The notes: generated by a model not told the origin, from the sequence alone. 33,120 nucleotides of DNA from Candidatus Bathycorpusculum sp. (GCA_009781395.1 WQYG01000013.1:1-33120), one strand, 5' to 3'. Shown: positions 8,589 to 18,577, counted from the first letter of the stretch. Program-made: numbers and translations.

Positions 8589-9185
8589 TTATTTTGGAAC
8601 GGTTAGGTACAGTACTTTTTGTACGCGTTGGGCAATTATCCAAGCTATGGGTATTGTGTAGAGTGCTAGTGTTGTGTTAAATAACGCTGCTAGGGGTAAG
8701 TATGCATTTGTGATGGCTCGGTCGAATGCAAAACCTATGGGAATTGCTTGGGGTAAGGCGAAGTAGAGTATAACTGTCATGCATGTAACGCGAGTTAAAA
8801 TGCCTAGTCCTGTTGCAGTTATGAGACATTTGCTGCTATTTATGATGCTGGTTTTGGGGTTTTTGTGGTAGTATATTTTTTTACCGATGATTATTCCAAC
8901 ATATATGCCTATTTGCATGGATAGAGTGGCAAGTAGGTTGTATATGGGGCTTGTTGGCAGTGTGCCGGGAAAGAGGACAAAAAGGACGCTGGTGTTTAAT
9001 AGAGATACAGCTATGCCAGATATGGGGTTGATTAGCAGGAGGGCTATGACTATGGGGATTTCCCATATTTGGTAGAATAGTACTGATGCGAACGGAGCGG
9101 CGACTGCAATGTGTGTCAATGTGGGGTTTAACACAATTGCTATGGCGGCAAAGACTATAGTTAGCGTGAGTTTTTTGGTATCCAT
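8589..9185 (-). CDS. ECF transporter S component-like integral membrane protein
   Basis: About 6 hydrophobic segments; N-terminal MDTKKLTLTIVFAAIAIVLNP and the PIGFAFDRAI region resemble vitamin/queuosine-type S components. Substrate not assignable. Confidence 0.6.
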   Translation of the reverse strand: MDTKKLTLTIVFAAIAIVLNPTLTHIAVAAPFASVLFYQIWEIPIVIALLLINPISGIAVSLLNTSVLFVLFPGTLPTSPIYNLLATLSMQIGIYVGIIIGKKIYYHKNPKTSIINSSKCLITATGLGILTRVTCMTVILYFALPQAIPIGFAFDRAITNAYLPLAALFNTTLALYTIPIAWIIAQRVQKVLYLTVPK

Positions 9186-9300
9186 TTTTGTTCTACACGG
9201 TCAAAATTGTTTTTACTTATTTAAGCGTGACTACTCAATAAAGTGTTTATGTTAAACTGTGGAAAATTGATATATAATAAAGATGTGTATTTAGTTTAAA

Positions 9301-10557
9301 GTGAGTAGTTTGACTGAATCTGTACAGTTCACAACAGTAGCCTTAAAAGAGTGGATAGAAAAAGAAGCAAACACTTCTCTTATTCCTGTTCAAGCGCAAG
9401 CTAAAAAACTTTTAGATGAAACAAGTCAAGCTATTGCAGCCTTAAATGAGGTTTGTGAATCTCTTTTAGAGAATAGCAATAAAGAAATAGAAAAACGCAA
9501 TATGAAACTTTACAATCGCGCTAGGGCCTTAAACAAGTTAGCAAACCTGTTTATAGACCGACTTGCCAAACTCTCCATGCCTGAACAAATAACGTATGAT
9601 ACCCTGCGCAAATACAACAGTGAATCTCAGAAAACCCTCCTAGTTACTGAAGTTGATATAAAAAATTGGTTCCCCCGTATTTCACCTTTTTTCATTATGG
9701 ATAGACGCAAGTTTCTTACAGTTTATGATAAAACAAAACAGACTTTTCTCTCTTTAAACGAGTTTGTCAATAAAGAATATGTTAAAATAAAAACTTTGCA
9801 GGAAACTCTTCTAATGATTGGTGAATTGCAAGGTTTAGAGAATAAATTTACTGGCATGCAGGTAGAAATTGAAAACATAAAAAATGAACGGGTTCCAGTT
9901 GAGGCAAAAATTGCTGAATTGGAGCAAAAAACAGGTGAATTAAAAACTGCAGGCCCTATTGATCAGTTAAATTTTGTTACCTGTGAGATTGAAACTTTGA
10001 ACAATGATTTGAAAACCACCCTTAGACACCTGCAGAAACCCTTTATAAAAATGCAAGCCCTAGCAACTTCTGGCGGCGGAGGCGGCATAACACCTGACGA
10101 GTTACGTCTGATTAACCTGTATTTGGATACGCCCTTTGAAGCCTTAGTAATTGAAGAAACTGGTTGCCCTACTTTAAAGCGGGTTCTTGAAAAACTTCAA
10201 ATTATGTTAAAAGAGGACAAGTTAAAACTTAAACCTGACAAAGCTCGAAAAGCTGAACAATCCCTAACTGAAATCTTAGACAAGAGTCTGCTAAATGATC
10301 CTCAAGAAAAAAGCAAAACCTTATCAACACAAAAAGACCAACTTTTAACCTCTACACGTATGGATGAAATTAAACAAAATATATCCATGTTTGAGGACCA
10401 AACAGAGCAGCTTAAAGCCCGAAAAGCAAGCATTGAAGCACATGAAACAATTAAAAAACGTGAACACCAAGATTTACAATCTGACCTTAGCAATCGTAAA
10501 CGAGCCATCGAACGAAATATAGCCGAAGCCTTCACAAAAACCATCAAAATCACCTAG
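9301..10557 (+). CDS. Predicted coiled-coil protein of unknown function
   Basis: Long charged heptad-like ORF; GTG start; interior GGGGG linker at about codon 259. Confidence 0.75.
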   Translation: MSSLTESVQFTTVALKEWIEKEANTSLIPVQAQAKKLLDETSQAIAALNEVCESLLENSNKEIEKRNMKLYNRARALNKLANLFIDRLAKLSMPEQITYDTLRKYNSESQKTLLVTEVDIKNWFPRISPFFIMDRRKFLTVYDKTKQTFLSLNEFVNKEYVKIKTLQETLLMIGELQGLENKFTGMQVEIENIKNERVPVEAKIAELEQKTGELKTAGPIDQLNFVTCEIETLNNDLKTTLRHLQKPFIKMQALATSGGGGGITPDELRLINLYLDTPFEALVIEETGCPTLKRVLEKLQIMLKEDKLKLKPDKARKAEQSLTEILDKSLLNDPQEKSKTLSTQKDQLLTSTRMDEIKQNISMFEDQTEQLKARKASIEAHETIKKREHQDLQSDLSNRKRAIERNIAEAFTKTIKIT

Positions 10558-10723
10558 TCTATACTTTATTAAAACTTTAACTTGAGTGCTCGTAAAAGCG
10601 TTTTACCTTATGTTGTATTTGTATTTTGTAACTGTAGAACCTCTTGTTTGAGTTTAGTTGATTTTTCGAAACCTTTTTATATTTTGTATAGCATTTATAG
10701 CAAGTTTTCAAAGGGGACTATAA

Positions 10724-11074
10724 ATGTCTAAGACTCAGCAGAAAAAGAAGAAAAAACAGTCAGCTTGTCTTGTAGAGGTTGAGCAGGTTGAAAGTGAGCT
10801 TTTGCCTGCGTTAGTTGAAGAGTTAGACAAGTTGGCGAAAGAGAAAAAGTTTGTTGACATTCAGGTTTGTCCTAAGTGTAAGAGTCCTTTCATTAAGCGG
10901 GTTAATTCTATGGCTGGTGATATGTTTGCTCACATGGGTATTACTCCGCCTAAATGTGATTGTGGTGAATGTGGTTGGAGAGGGCAAATTGTGCTTAAAG
11001 CGACAAATAAGTCTACGACAGTTAAAGATGTTGTAATAATGGCTGAAGCAAACGAAATGGGTAGTGAAGAGTAA
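10724..11074 (+). CDS. Zinc-ribbon protein of unknown function
   Basis: CPKC ... CDCGECGWRG zinc-ribbon Cys pairs; Lys-rich N-terminus. Confidence 0.75.
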   Translation: MSKTQQKKKKKQSACLVEVEQVESELLPALVEELDKLAKEKKFVDIQVCPKCKSPFIKRVNSMAGDMFAHMGITPPKCDCGECGWRGQIVLKATNKSTTVKDVVIMAEANEMGSEE

Positions 11075-11339
11075 CACAAAATCAAGAGCGTCTGTTGGTT
11101 TGATCGTATGTTATGTTTATGGTTGTGTTCAAGTGGCTGTTATTGGACGAGTTGTAGAACTGGGGTGAATTGGTTAAATTAATTTTTAACTAGGTGTCTA
11201 CATATTTATGTAGCTGAGTATGTAAAAGCAAACTGGGTGTTGCTCTAAAATGTGGTTTGGTTCAACATTTTGTTTTGTTTTTTGATATGTGTGTGTTAAT
11301 TGACTGTGTTTTAGGTGGATAGGTTTATTTATATTTGTT

Positions 11340-12098
11340 TTGAGGGTATTTACTTGTGTGATTTGTTTGGCGCTTGCTGTTGATGCTAAATCGTTAGTTA
11401 AGCAATTTGGTAGTGTTCGAGCCTTAGATAATTTGAGTTTTACTGTTAAGCCTGGGGAAATTTATGGGTTAATTGGTCCAAATGGTGCAGGTAAGACTAC
11501 CACGTTGCGGTCTATTTGTACTCTTATTTTGCCTTCTTCGGGTAAATTGGATATTTTTGGGTTAGATGTGGTTTCTCAAGCTTCTGAGGTTAGAAAAATT
11601 TTGAGTTATTTGCCTGAGGAGTCAGGGGCTTATCCTAACTTGACTGGGTATGAGTATCTTGAATTTATGGCTAAATTTAACCAAAAAGCTGATCGTGATG
11701 TTAAAAGTATGGTAAATGAAGCTGTTGAACTCTGTGGTCTTGGTAGTCGTCTTAAGGATAAGGCAAAAACTTATAGTAAAGGTATGAAGCGTCGTTTGTT
11801 AATAGCCCGTGCTTTAATGACTCATCCTAAACTTGCGGTGCTTGATGAGCCTGCTAGTGGTCTTGATGTTTTACAAGCATATAATGTTCGAGAAATCATT
11901 AAACGATATGTGAAAACCTATGGTGTAACGGTGATTTTAAGTAGTCATAATATGCTTGAAGTTGAGTATCTCTGTGATAGGGTTTCTTTTATAAATAAGG
12001 GTAAAATTGTAATTGAAGGTAACCCTCGTGAACTTAAAACTAATTATAATAGCGAAAATCTAGAAGAAGTCTTTGCAAAGGTGGCCGGTTATGTTTAA
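11340..12098 (+). CDS. ABC transporter ATP-binding protein (NatA/CcmA-like)
   Basis: Walker A GPNGAGKTT, signature YSKGMKRRL, Walker B LAVLDEPASGLD. The start is probably downstream of 11340. Confidence 0.9.
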   Translation: MRVFTCVICLALAVDAKSLVKQFGSVRALDNLSFTVKPGEIYGLIGPNGAGKTTTLRSICTLILPSSGKLDIFGLDVVSQASEVRKILSYLPEESGAYPNLTGYEYLEFMAKFNQKADRDVKSMVNEAVELCGLGSRLKDKAKTYSKGMKRRLLIARALMTHPKLAVLDEPASGLDVLQAYNVREIIKRYVKTYGVTVILSSHNMLEVEYLCDRVSFINKGKIVIEGNPRELKTNYNSENLEEVFAKVAGYV

Positions 12099-13380
12099 AG
12101 GGTTTAAAACAGTTTTTATAAAAGAGATTAAAGAACTCATACGAGATCCAAAAATTCTAGTTGGCATGATTCTAGTTCCTCTTATAATGCTCCCGGTTAT
12201 GGGTCTTGTCATGGGTTATGCTGTAACTAGTGTAGAGGAGCAGTCTCAAGGTTCTACCCTTGTTATCCTTAATAATGACTCTGATGGAGATTGGAGTCAA
12301 ACTTTTGTTACTTATCTTAGTTCAATTATGTCGGTTCAAGTTTTAAGTGACCTATCTCCTCAGCAAGTAATTGACCAAAAATTACTTGCCACTTATGGTA
12401 GTACTCAATTTATAGAAATTCCTGCGGGGTTTAGTCAAAATATGACTCTCTATTTAGAGGGTGATCATGCTATAACTACAAATGTTAACGTTTATGGCGT
12501 TTTTCAAGGCGGAGGCATGTTTAGTGACCTTGGCAGCTCTGAAATAGTTGCTTACGTGAATGCTTTTAACCGTGCCATTGCACCTGACGTTGTTTTAACC
12601 ACCCATTCAACAATTATAAAAGACCAAGTCCAAGAAGGCATCGACCCCGCAACCCTATCTATGTTAATGCTCTCCCAATCAATAGCCCTGCCTATGACTG
12701 TAATGATAATGATCCTATCCTCAATGCAAATAGCCGCCACAAGTGTAGCTATGGAAAAAGAAGAAAAAACCCTCGAAACCCTCCTAACCTCTCCTGTTGA
12801 CCGTTTCGCAATTTTAATGGGCAAAGTCTCAAGCACCGTAATTGTAGCAGGAATCGCCGCCGTAACAGTCCTAATAGGCTACTCCTACATGATAGGCTCC
12901 ATCACCATGGGCATACCTGACACCATAAACGTTGACCTCGTCACCCTAGGACTAGTTCCCTCAACCTTTGGCTACATAATGCTAGGCATATCCCTCTTTG
13001 TCACCCTACTCTCCGCCCTAGCCCTAGCAGTTATAATGTCTTCCTTCTCTGAAAACGTACGCAGCGCCCAAGCCCTAGTAAGCTACATCTACCCCCTAAT
13101 ATTCATCCCCTCAATAGCCCTAATGTACCTTGACATAAACACCCTACCCACAGCAATCAAAGCCGCCCTATACGCCATACCCTTCAGCCACCCAATGATC
13201 GCCTCCAAAGCAGTAATAATGGGCAACTATACCACCGTCATCTTTGGCATAATATACGTCACAATATTTACCATAATCATCATGTACTTTGCATCAAAAC
13301 TCTTCTCCACCGAAAAAATCCTCACCGCCAAACTAATGCTCAAAAAAGAATCAAAGAAAAAACACAACGACACAAACTAA
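12091..13380 (+). CDS. ABC-2 type transporter permease (NatB-like)
   Basis: MFKGFKTVFIKEIKELIRDPKILVGMILVPLIMLPVMG start; large extracytoplasmic loop; six hydrophobic segments. ATG at 12091 overlaps the 3' end of the ATPase gene. Confidence 0.88.
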   Translation: MFKGFKTVFIKEIKELIRDPKILVGMILVPLIMLPVMGLVMGYAVTSVEEQSQGSTLVILNNDSDGDWSQTFVTYLSSIMSVQVLSDLSPQQVIDQKLLATYGSTQFIEIPAGFSQNMTLYLEGDHAITTNVNVYGVFQGGGMFSDLGSSEIVAYVNAFNRAIAPDVVLTTHSTIIKDQVQEGIDPATLSMLMLSQSIALPMTVMIMILSSMQIAATSVAMEKEEKTLETLLTSPVDRFAILMGKVSSTVIVAGIAAVTVLIGYSYMIGSITMGIPDTINVDLVTLGLVPSTFGYIMLGISLFVTLLSALALAVIMSSFSENVRSAQALVSYIYPLIFIPSIALMYLDINTLPTAIKAALYAIPFSHPMIASKAVIMGNYTTVIFGIIYVTIFTIIIMYFASKLFSTEKILTAKLMLKKESKKKHNDTN

Positions 13381-13721
13381 CCCCTCTATCACTTACAAAA
13401 ACCTAAAACTAACAATCCACCAAACCACCGCCAACAACAACTATAACACAATTAAACCCAATAACAACTCTCAAAACCTAACAAACATTTTTACACAAAC
13501 AACAGCAACTACTTGCGTAAATGACCTTCTAACATGTCTAATCCTAAAACAACAATTAATCCTAAATAAATTCCTATTAACAAGCCTTTTCTCTGTTTAA
13601 CAGTTAAAACCTTTATATTTTAAGAACACCTTTTACTTAAAATCCTCAAATATATATAGGTAAAGACGCTATTAACTGCCTTAGAGGGTTCGTAACGAAT
13701 AAACAAATCCAAACCATAATA

Positions 13722-15332
13722 ATGCTATTACTTGCCATTTCTACATCTCTATTAGTTCTACCTCTTTCTACCCTTCACGCAGCAAACACAGATACCACCT
13801 CTTGGACAAAACTTGCCAACATGCCTACCAGTCGTGGTGGCTTAGACTTAGCTGTAGTGTCAGACAAAATCTATGCCATAGGCGGTTCAAATAATGACAG
13901 TGATCTTGATATAAATGAAATGTATGACCCTGTAACCGATAGGTGGTCTGTTAAAACGTCTATGCCCACTGCCCGAACAGGTTTTGCCACTGCCGTTCAT
14001 GCAAACAAAATTTATGTCATCGGCGGCTCAATTGATGATAACCTCACAGGCACTGTAGAAGTTTATGACCCCGTTAGTGATACTTGGCAAACTTTAGCTT
14101 CTATGCCTACCTCAAGAGCTGATTTAACGGCAAATGTTGTTGGAGACAAAATCTATCTCATAGGTGGTAAAATATACCTAAATACTTCCCCCTACTACAC
14201 TCAAACAAATGTTAACCAAGTTTATGATATTAAAACTAACACTTGGTCCACAAACACTTCCATGCCTATTGCCCTTCAAGGCCACACCTCAACTGTAATA
14301 GACACAAAAATATATGTCATAGGAGGCTCTAGACAGTCTCTTTCCGGAGTTGACACCTCAACTAGTACATTACAAATTTATGATACTGAAACAGGCAAAT
14401 GGTCAAATGGTCAACCTTTGATTTTTCCCTCTAGCTATGGCGCAGCTGTTGCAACAGTAGGCGATATGGCACCAACAAAAATTTATTATGCCGGCGGTTT
14501 TTCTATTGAAACCTTTACTGATAGAACACAAATTTATGATGTTGAACATGATTTTTGGAGTGAGGGCCCAAAAATGTCTTCCAAACGAGCCTACTTAGGT
14601 GTAGCCGTTGTAGCCGATATTATATATGCAATCGGCGGTCTTGACGGAGAAAAATGGTTAAACCTCAATGAAGAATTAAAACCCGCCAGTTATGGCAAAG
14701 TTCCTCCCACTATAGAAATTATAAGCCCTCAAAATAAAACCTATAAAAACCTACAAATTGATTACCAAGTTAACAAAGCAGTTTCCTGGGTTGGCTACTC
14801 TTTAGATAACGGTCCAAATATAACTTTGACAAAAACCCCTTTTTCCATAGATAACATACCTAACGGACCCCACTCCATAGTGCTCTTTGCTAGAGACACC
14901 TTGGGAAACATTGGCGTTTCAAAAACAGTATACTTCACAATCGACCAAGCAGTCCCAACAATTACCGTCATAACACCTATACAACAAGCCTACAACACCG
15001 CAGACATAATTCTAACAATCATAGTAGATAAACCTGTTACACAACTCTCCTACAGCCTAAACGACCAACCAGAAGTAACAATCACCGGCAACATCACTCT
15101 ACCTGCATTACCCGACGGAAACCATGTAATAATTGTTCACGCTATCGATGAACTTGGAAACTTGGGAACATCAGACGAAATCGCTTTCACAGTATCAACC
15201 TTCCCAACTTTCTGGGTTGCCACAGCAATTGTTCTAATAATAATACTTCTCACCTCAGGATTTCTAGTAATTAAGCATAAAAAAATCAGCAACAACCTCG
15301 CCATAGAAATACCTGAAAACCTAGCAGAATAA
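13722..15332 (+). CDS. Surface kelch-repeat protein with two Ig-like domains and C-terminal TM anchor
   Basis: Signal-like N-terminus; kelch blades (IYAIGG...YDPVTDRWS...MPTAR); two IEIISPQNKTY/ITVITPIQQAY Ig-like repeats; C-terminal TM TFWVATAIVLIIILLTSGFLVIKHKK. Confidence 0.85.
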   Translation: MLLLAISTSLLVLPLSTLHAANTDTTSWTKLANMPTSRGGLDLAVVSDKIYAIGGSNNDSDLDINEMYDPVTDRWSVKTSMPTARTGFATAVHANKIYVIGGSIDDNLTGTVEVYDPVSDTWQTLASMPTSRADLTANVVGDKIYLIGGKIYLNTSPYYTQTNVNQVYDIKTNTWSTNTSMPIALQGHTSTVIDTKIYVIGGSRQSLSGVDTSTSTLQIYDTETGKWSNGQPLIFPSSYGAAVATVGDMAPTKIYYAGGFSIETFTDRTQIYDVEHDFWSEGPKMSSKRAYLGVAVVADIIYAIGGLDGEKWLNLNEELKPASYGKVPPTIEIISPQNKTYKNLQIDYQVNKAVSWVGYSLDNGPNITLTKTPFSIDNIPNGPHSIVLFARDTLGNIGVSKTVYFTIDQAVPTITVITPIQQAYNTADIILTIIVDKPVTQLSYSLNDQPEVTITGNITLPALPDGNHVIIVHAIDELGNLGTSDEIAFTVSTFPTFWVATAIVLIIILLTSGFLVIKHKKISNNLAIEIPENLAE

Positions 15333-15340
15333 CTCTGCTA
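15322..15340 (+). terminator. Small hairpin spanning the kelch-gene stop codon
   Basis: Inverted repeat TAGCAGA-N5-TCTGCTA. No T-run follows. Confidence 0.25.
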
Positions 15341-15440
15341 ACGGTTAAGAACTGTGTAAAAATGTTTTGTGATATTTTTTGTGATTGTTTTGAATTGTAT
15401 GGTTGATTATTTGTTTGGAGTAAGGTTTAAGTAAATTTGG

Positions 15441-15728
15441 GTGGCAACTTGTTTGTGTATGGGTGTCTTTATGCCGTATGTGCTTGATTATGTTTCAGCT
15501 GAAAGTGAGGGTTGTTCTTCAAAAATAGTGCTTGATGATCGTATTTTTTATGTTAGACTGTTGTCTTCACCTGTGGGGGCTGTAAAATATTTTTCTGCTG
15601 ATCAAAATGGTCATTTGCAGAAAGAAATTTCCAAGTCTGAATTTGAGTTGTGGGTAAATATTTTAGCTGACGATGATCTAGACGTAAAGGTTATACTTGA
15701 AAAGGTTATGCAGGGTAAAAAGTATTAG
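15441..15728 (+). CDS. Small hypothetical protein
   Basis: 95-aa ORF in an otherwise gene-free interval; no recognised motif. Confidence 0.45.
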   Translation: MATCLCMGVFMPYVLDYVSAESEGCSSKIVLDDRIFYVRLLSSPVGAVKYFSADQNGHLQKEISKSEFELWVNILADDDLDVKVILEKVMQGKKY

Positions 15729-15894
15729 TAGCTTGCTCCACTAATTTTTCCTGTTGATTTCTGCAAGTTGTTGTGTTTACTGTTTTTCTGTTTTCTTCTT
15801 GTTGTTGAGTGTTTGTGTGTTAGTTCTTTGTTGGGGTGGTGTGGGGGAAAAAGAGTGCTTAAATATTTGTTTGTTGTGTAGAATGAGGTTGGTT

Positions 15895-16035
15895 GGGGTA
15901 GTAGTATAGCCAGGTATTACGATGGGCTCCAGAAGCAACCAGAATGGGTATGCTGACTTCCTTTGGGAAGAGTGACGAAGTTTTGGAGCTGTAGATACCC
16001 ATTGGTCGTCGGTTCAAATCCGATCTGCCCCACCA
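15895..16035 (+). tRNA. tRNA-Trp(CCA) with intron between positions 37/38 and encoded CCA
   Basis: Acceptor GGGGTAG/CTGCCCC; anticodon stem ATGGG (15922-15926)/CCCAT (15998-16002); anticodon CCA 15929-15931; T-arm GTCGG-TTCAAAT-CCGAT; terminal ACCA. Intron about 15933-15996 (64 nt). Confidence 0.92.
15933..15996 (+). ncRNA. tRNA-Trp intron with half box C/D-like guide module
   Basis: D'-like CTGA (15953-15956), CTTCC/GGGAAG mini-hairpin, C'-like GTGACGA (15972-15978). Upstream guide AATGGGTAT (15943-15951) is perfectly complementary to ATACCCATT (15995-16003). No good terminal C or D box was found. Confidence 0.65.
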
Positions 16036-16113
16036 TCTTTTTCTTTACTCATTACTTGTATGTGTTTAGGGTCATAAAATTTTGCTGATAATCTTCTTGT
16101 GGTATTGTTACAT

Positions 16114-18132
16114 CTGATGTTCAGCTGTTTGCTATAAAATTATGTTGAATTAGTTTCCCTTGTCGAGTTCGCAAAAGCATAGACTAAAAAGTATCAAAGA
16201 GCAGCAAACTATGGGGAACCACCATAACTAGACTTACAATAAAACAGCAGCTAAACAAGAAAATAGTTCCACTAACAATGGCAGTAGCAAACAAAATCAT
16301 CGAAGAACTAGACTTCGTAAACCAAATAAACCAAACAGTAACATGGGACCCAGCCCACTGGAACATAAGCCCCGGTAGCCTAGCCAAAATGCTAATCATG
16401 GGAACCTTCACAGACATGCGCATCCCCCTAACCCGCATCAAAGAACGCTTCGAAAACATAGATACACCATACTTTTTAACCCCCCAAGACAAAACAGGTG
16501 ACTTAAACGAGTTCAACGTAGGCAAAGCCCTAGACCGCATCGCCGAAAAAGACTACCAACAAATATATCAAACAATCGCTCTTAACGCAATTCAAAAATA
16601 CCAAATCCCCCTCACCCGCCTACATAGCGACACCACCACCCTATCATTCTACGGCGAATACGACCTACAAAACAGTTTACTAACCGAAGAAGAGCTAAAA
16701 TCGCTTTTCAAAATAGAGAAAGGCTACAACAAAGACGGCCGGCCTCAATGTAAACAGGTTGTAGTGGGACAAATAACCAATCAAATAGGAATCCCCATAA
16801 TTAACAAAATACAATCAGGCGCAACCAGTGATATAGACTGGAACCGTCAAGCGTTAAATTACCTTGAACAAATACGTGCTAAAGGCTTCAAAGTAGGCCT
16901 CTACGTTGCCGACAGCAAACTAATGACCCAAGAACATGTAACAAAAATGAACACCACAAAAGATCGCATAAATTTTGTGTCACGCTGTCCGGCAAACTTT
17001 GCAGACAAACTAGAAAACCAAATGATAAGTCGAGCTTTTGAAGAAGGTAATTGGGTTGAGTATGGTTCTTTTAGTGAGGCAAAAAAGAAGGATGTTTGTA
17101 CTTATCGTGGAGTAGGTTTTACGCAGATGGTTTATGGTGCGCCTCTGCGTTTGGTGGTGCTTGAAAGTAGTAGCTTGGTGGCAGGTGTTGTGCGTCTTTA
17201 TGAGAAGCAGCAAAAAGAGCTTGAGCCTTTAATTAAAAAGTTGACACAACCAGTTTATAGTTGTTTTAAGGATGCAGAGGCGGCGTCTAAGCGGTTTTTA
17301 GCTTTAAAGCAGACACGTCTCTTTTTGTTTGATATTGATATAGTTAAACAGGAGCAAGGGGTTTGGCCTAAAGGACGCAGGGGACTTAAAACCCAACCTA
17401 AAATTAAAATCACCTATCAAATTGTGCTTAAAAACATTCGGTGCAATGAAGTAGCCTATAAAGTCTTTGAGAGGGAGCAGTCTTGTTTTGTTTTGGTTAG
17501 TAATGCTGTAGGGTTGGCTGATCGGGAGCTTGTTTTGGCGTATAAGGGGCAGGTGGTGGTTGAGAATTCTTTTCGTTTGCTCAAGTCTCCTGCGGTGGCG
17601 TCTGTTATTTATCTAAAAGATCCTTGTCGTATTGGGGTTTTGTCGATGTTGTTGGTGTTTGCGTTGTTGGTGCGTGCTTTGATTGAGTTTAGGTTGCGTG
17701 CGGGGTTGGCGGTTTTTCGGATGCGTAACCCTGAGGGGTCGTTGTGTGCGGGTTGGAGTGGGCGTGAGTTGTCTGCGCCTACGTTTAGGTTGCTCTATGA
17801 GCATGCTTTTAGTTGTTATTTTGAGTGTGAGGGTTTGGAGGGGGGTTATGGTTTTTGTTGGCCTCATAGTGATGCGCAGGTGCGTGTTGGGGCACTTTTG
17901 GATTTGTTAGGTTATAGTCTTGAGCAGCTTGTAGAATAGTAATTATTTGTGTGTTGTGAATGGTTTGTTAGTGGAGTTTATGCCTTTTGGGTGCTTGGTT
18001 TTTAGGGGTGTCAATTTTTTCTTTGTAGTCTTTATAATTTTGTCCATAGCACATCTGCAGCCAAAAACATGTCCTTCAAACCGAAAAACAAAACAAATCA
18101 ACCAACTTTTACCACAAACAGCTGAACATCAG
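16114..18132 (+). mobile_element. Complete IS1634-type (IS4-like) insertion sequence
   Basis: Perfect 18-bp terminal inverted repeats CTGATGTTCAGCTGTTTG (16114-16131) / CAAACAGCTGAACATCAG (18115-18132); flanking 6-bp TSD TTACAT (16108-16113 and 18133-18138); one intact transposase inside. Confidence 0.93.
16278..17939 (+). CDS. IS1634 family DDE transposase
   Basis: LHSDTTTLSFYGEYD (first D), GYNKDGRPQCKQVVVG, GLYVADSKL (second D), AYKGQVVVENSFRLLKSP (E motif, YREK-like). Confidence 0.92.
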   Translation: MAVANKIIEELDFVNQINQTVTWDPAHWNISPGSLAKMLIMGTFTDMRIPLTRIKERFENIDTPYFLTPQDKTGDLNEFNVGKALDRIAEKDYQQIYQTIALNAIQKYQIPLTRLHSDTTTLSFYGEYDLQNSLLTEEELKSLFKIEKGYNKDGRPQCKQVVVGQITNQIGIPIINKIQSGATSDIDWNRQALNYLEQIRAKGFKVGLYVADSKLMTQEHVTKMNTTKDRINFVSRCPANFADKLENQMISRAFEEGNWVEYGSFSEAKKKDVCTYRGVGFTQMVYGAPLRLVVLESSSLVAGVVRLYEKQQKELEPLIKKLTQPVYSCFKDAEAASKRFLALKQTRLFLFDIDIVKQEQGVWPKGRRGLKTQPKIKITYQIVLKNIRCNEVAYKVFEREQSCFVLVSNAVGLADRELVLAYKGQVVVENSFRLLKSPAVASVIYLKDPCRIGVLSMLLVFALLVRALIEFRLRAGLAVFRMRNPEGSLCAGWSGRELSAPTFRLLYEHAFSCYFECEGLEGGYGFCWPHSDAQVRVGALLDLLGYSLEQLVE

Positions 18133-18577
18133 TTACATTGTTGTTTTTGGTTTTCTGTGTGTTACCTGTCTTTGTTTTGACAGTGTTGTTTGTTTTGTTT
18201 TTCTTTTCCTATTTTGTGTGGTTCTTTGTTATTGGACGTCTTTTAATCCGTAACTTTCAGTTTTTAGGTAGTAGGTTTTGTTTGAGAACGTGTTTTTGAG
18301 GTTGAAATGGAAAATGTCGTATTTTTGCAGTTTAGTTTTGGTATGTTGTATATGCCTAATAGGTATATAGGTAACGTGATTTATGAGTTATATGACTTAC
18401 TGTAAAATGTCAACATGTGACAAGTTTATACTGGTTTTTCTCAATTATCAAACGTTAACAAATAATTTTAATTAACAAATAATGCAAAACTACAAAAATA
18501 CGTATTCCCTAACCACCGAAAGTTATGGTTTAATTGTGAATGGGTGATGTTTGTGGGGGTTTGTTGTGTTGTGGTTG

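Noticed and set aside
16181-18031. AGACTAAAAAG / CTTTGTAGTCT as possible IS ends
   Set aside because: Only 10/11 match and internal to the much better 18-bp inverted repeats with TSD at 16114/18132.
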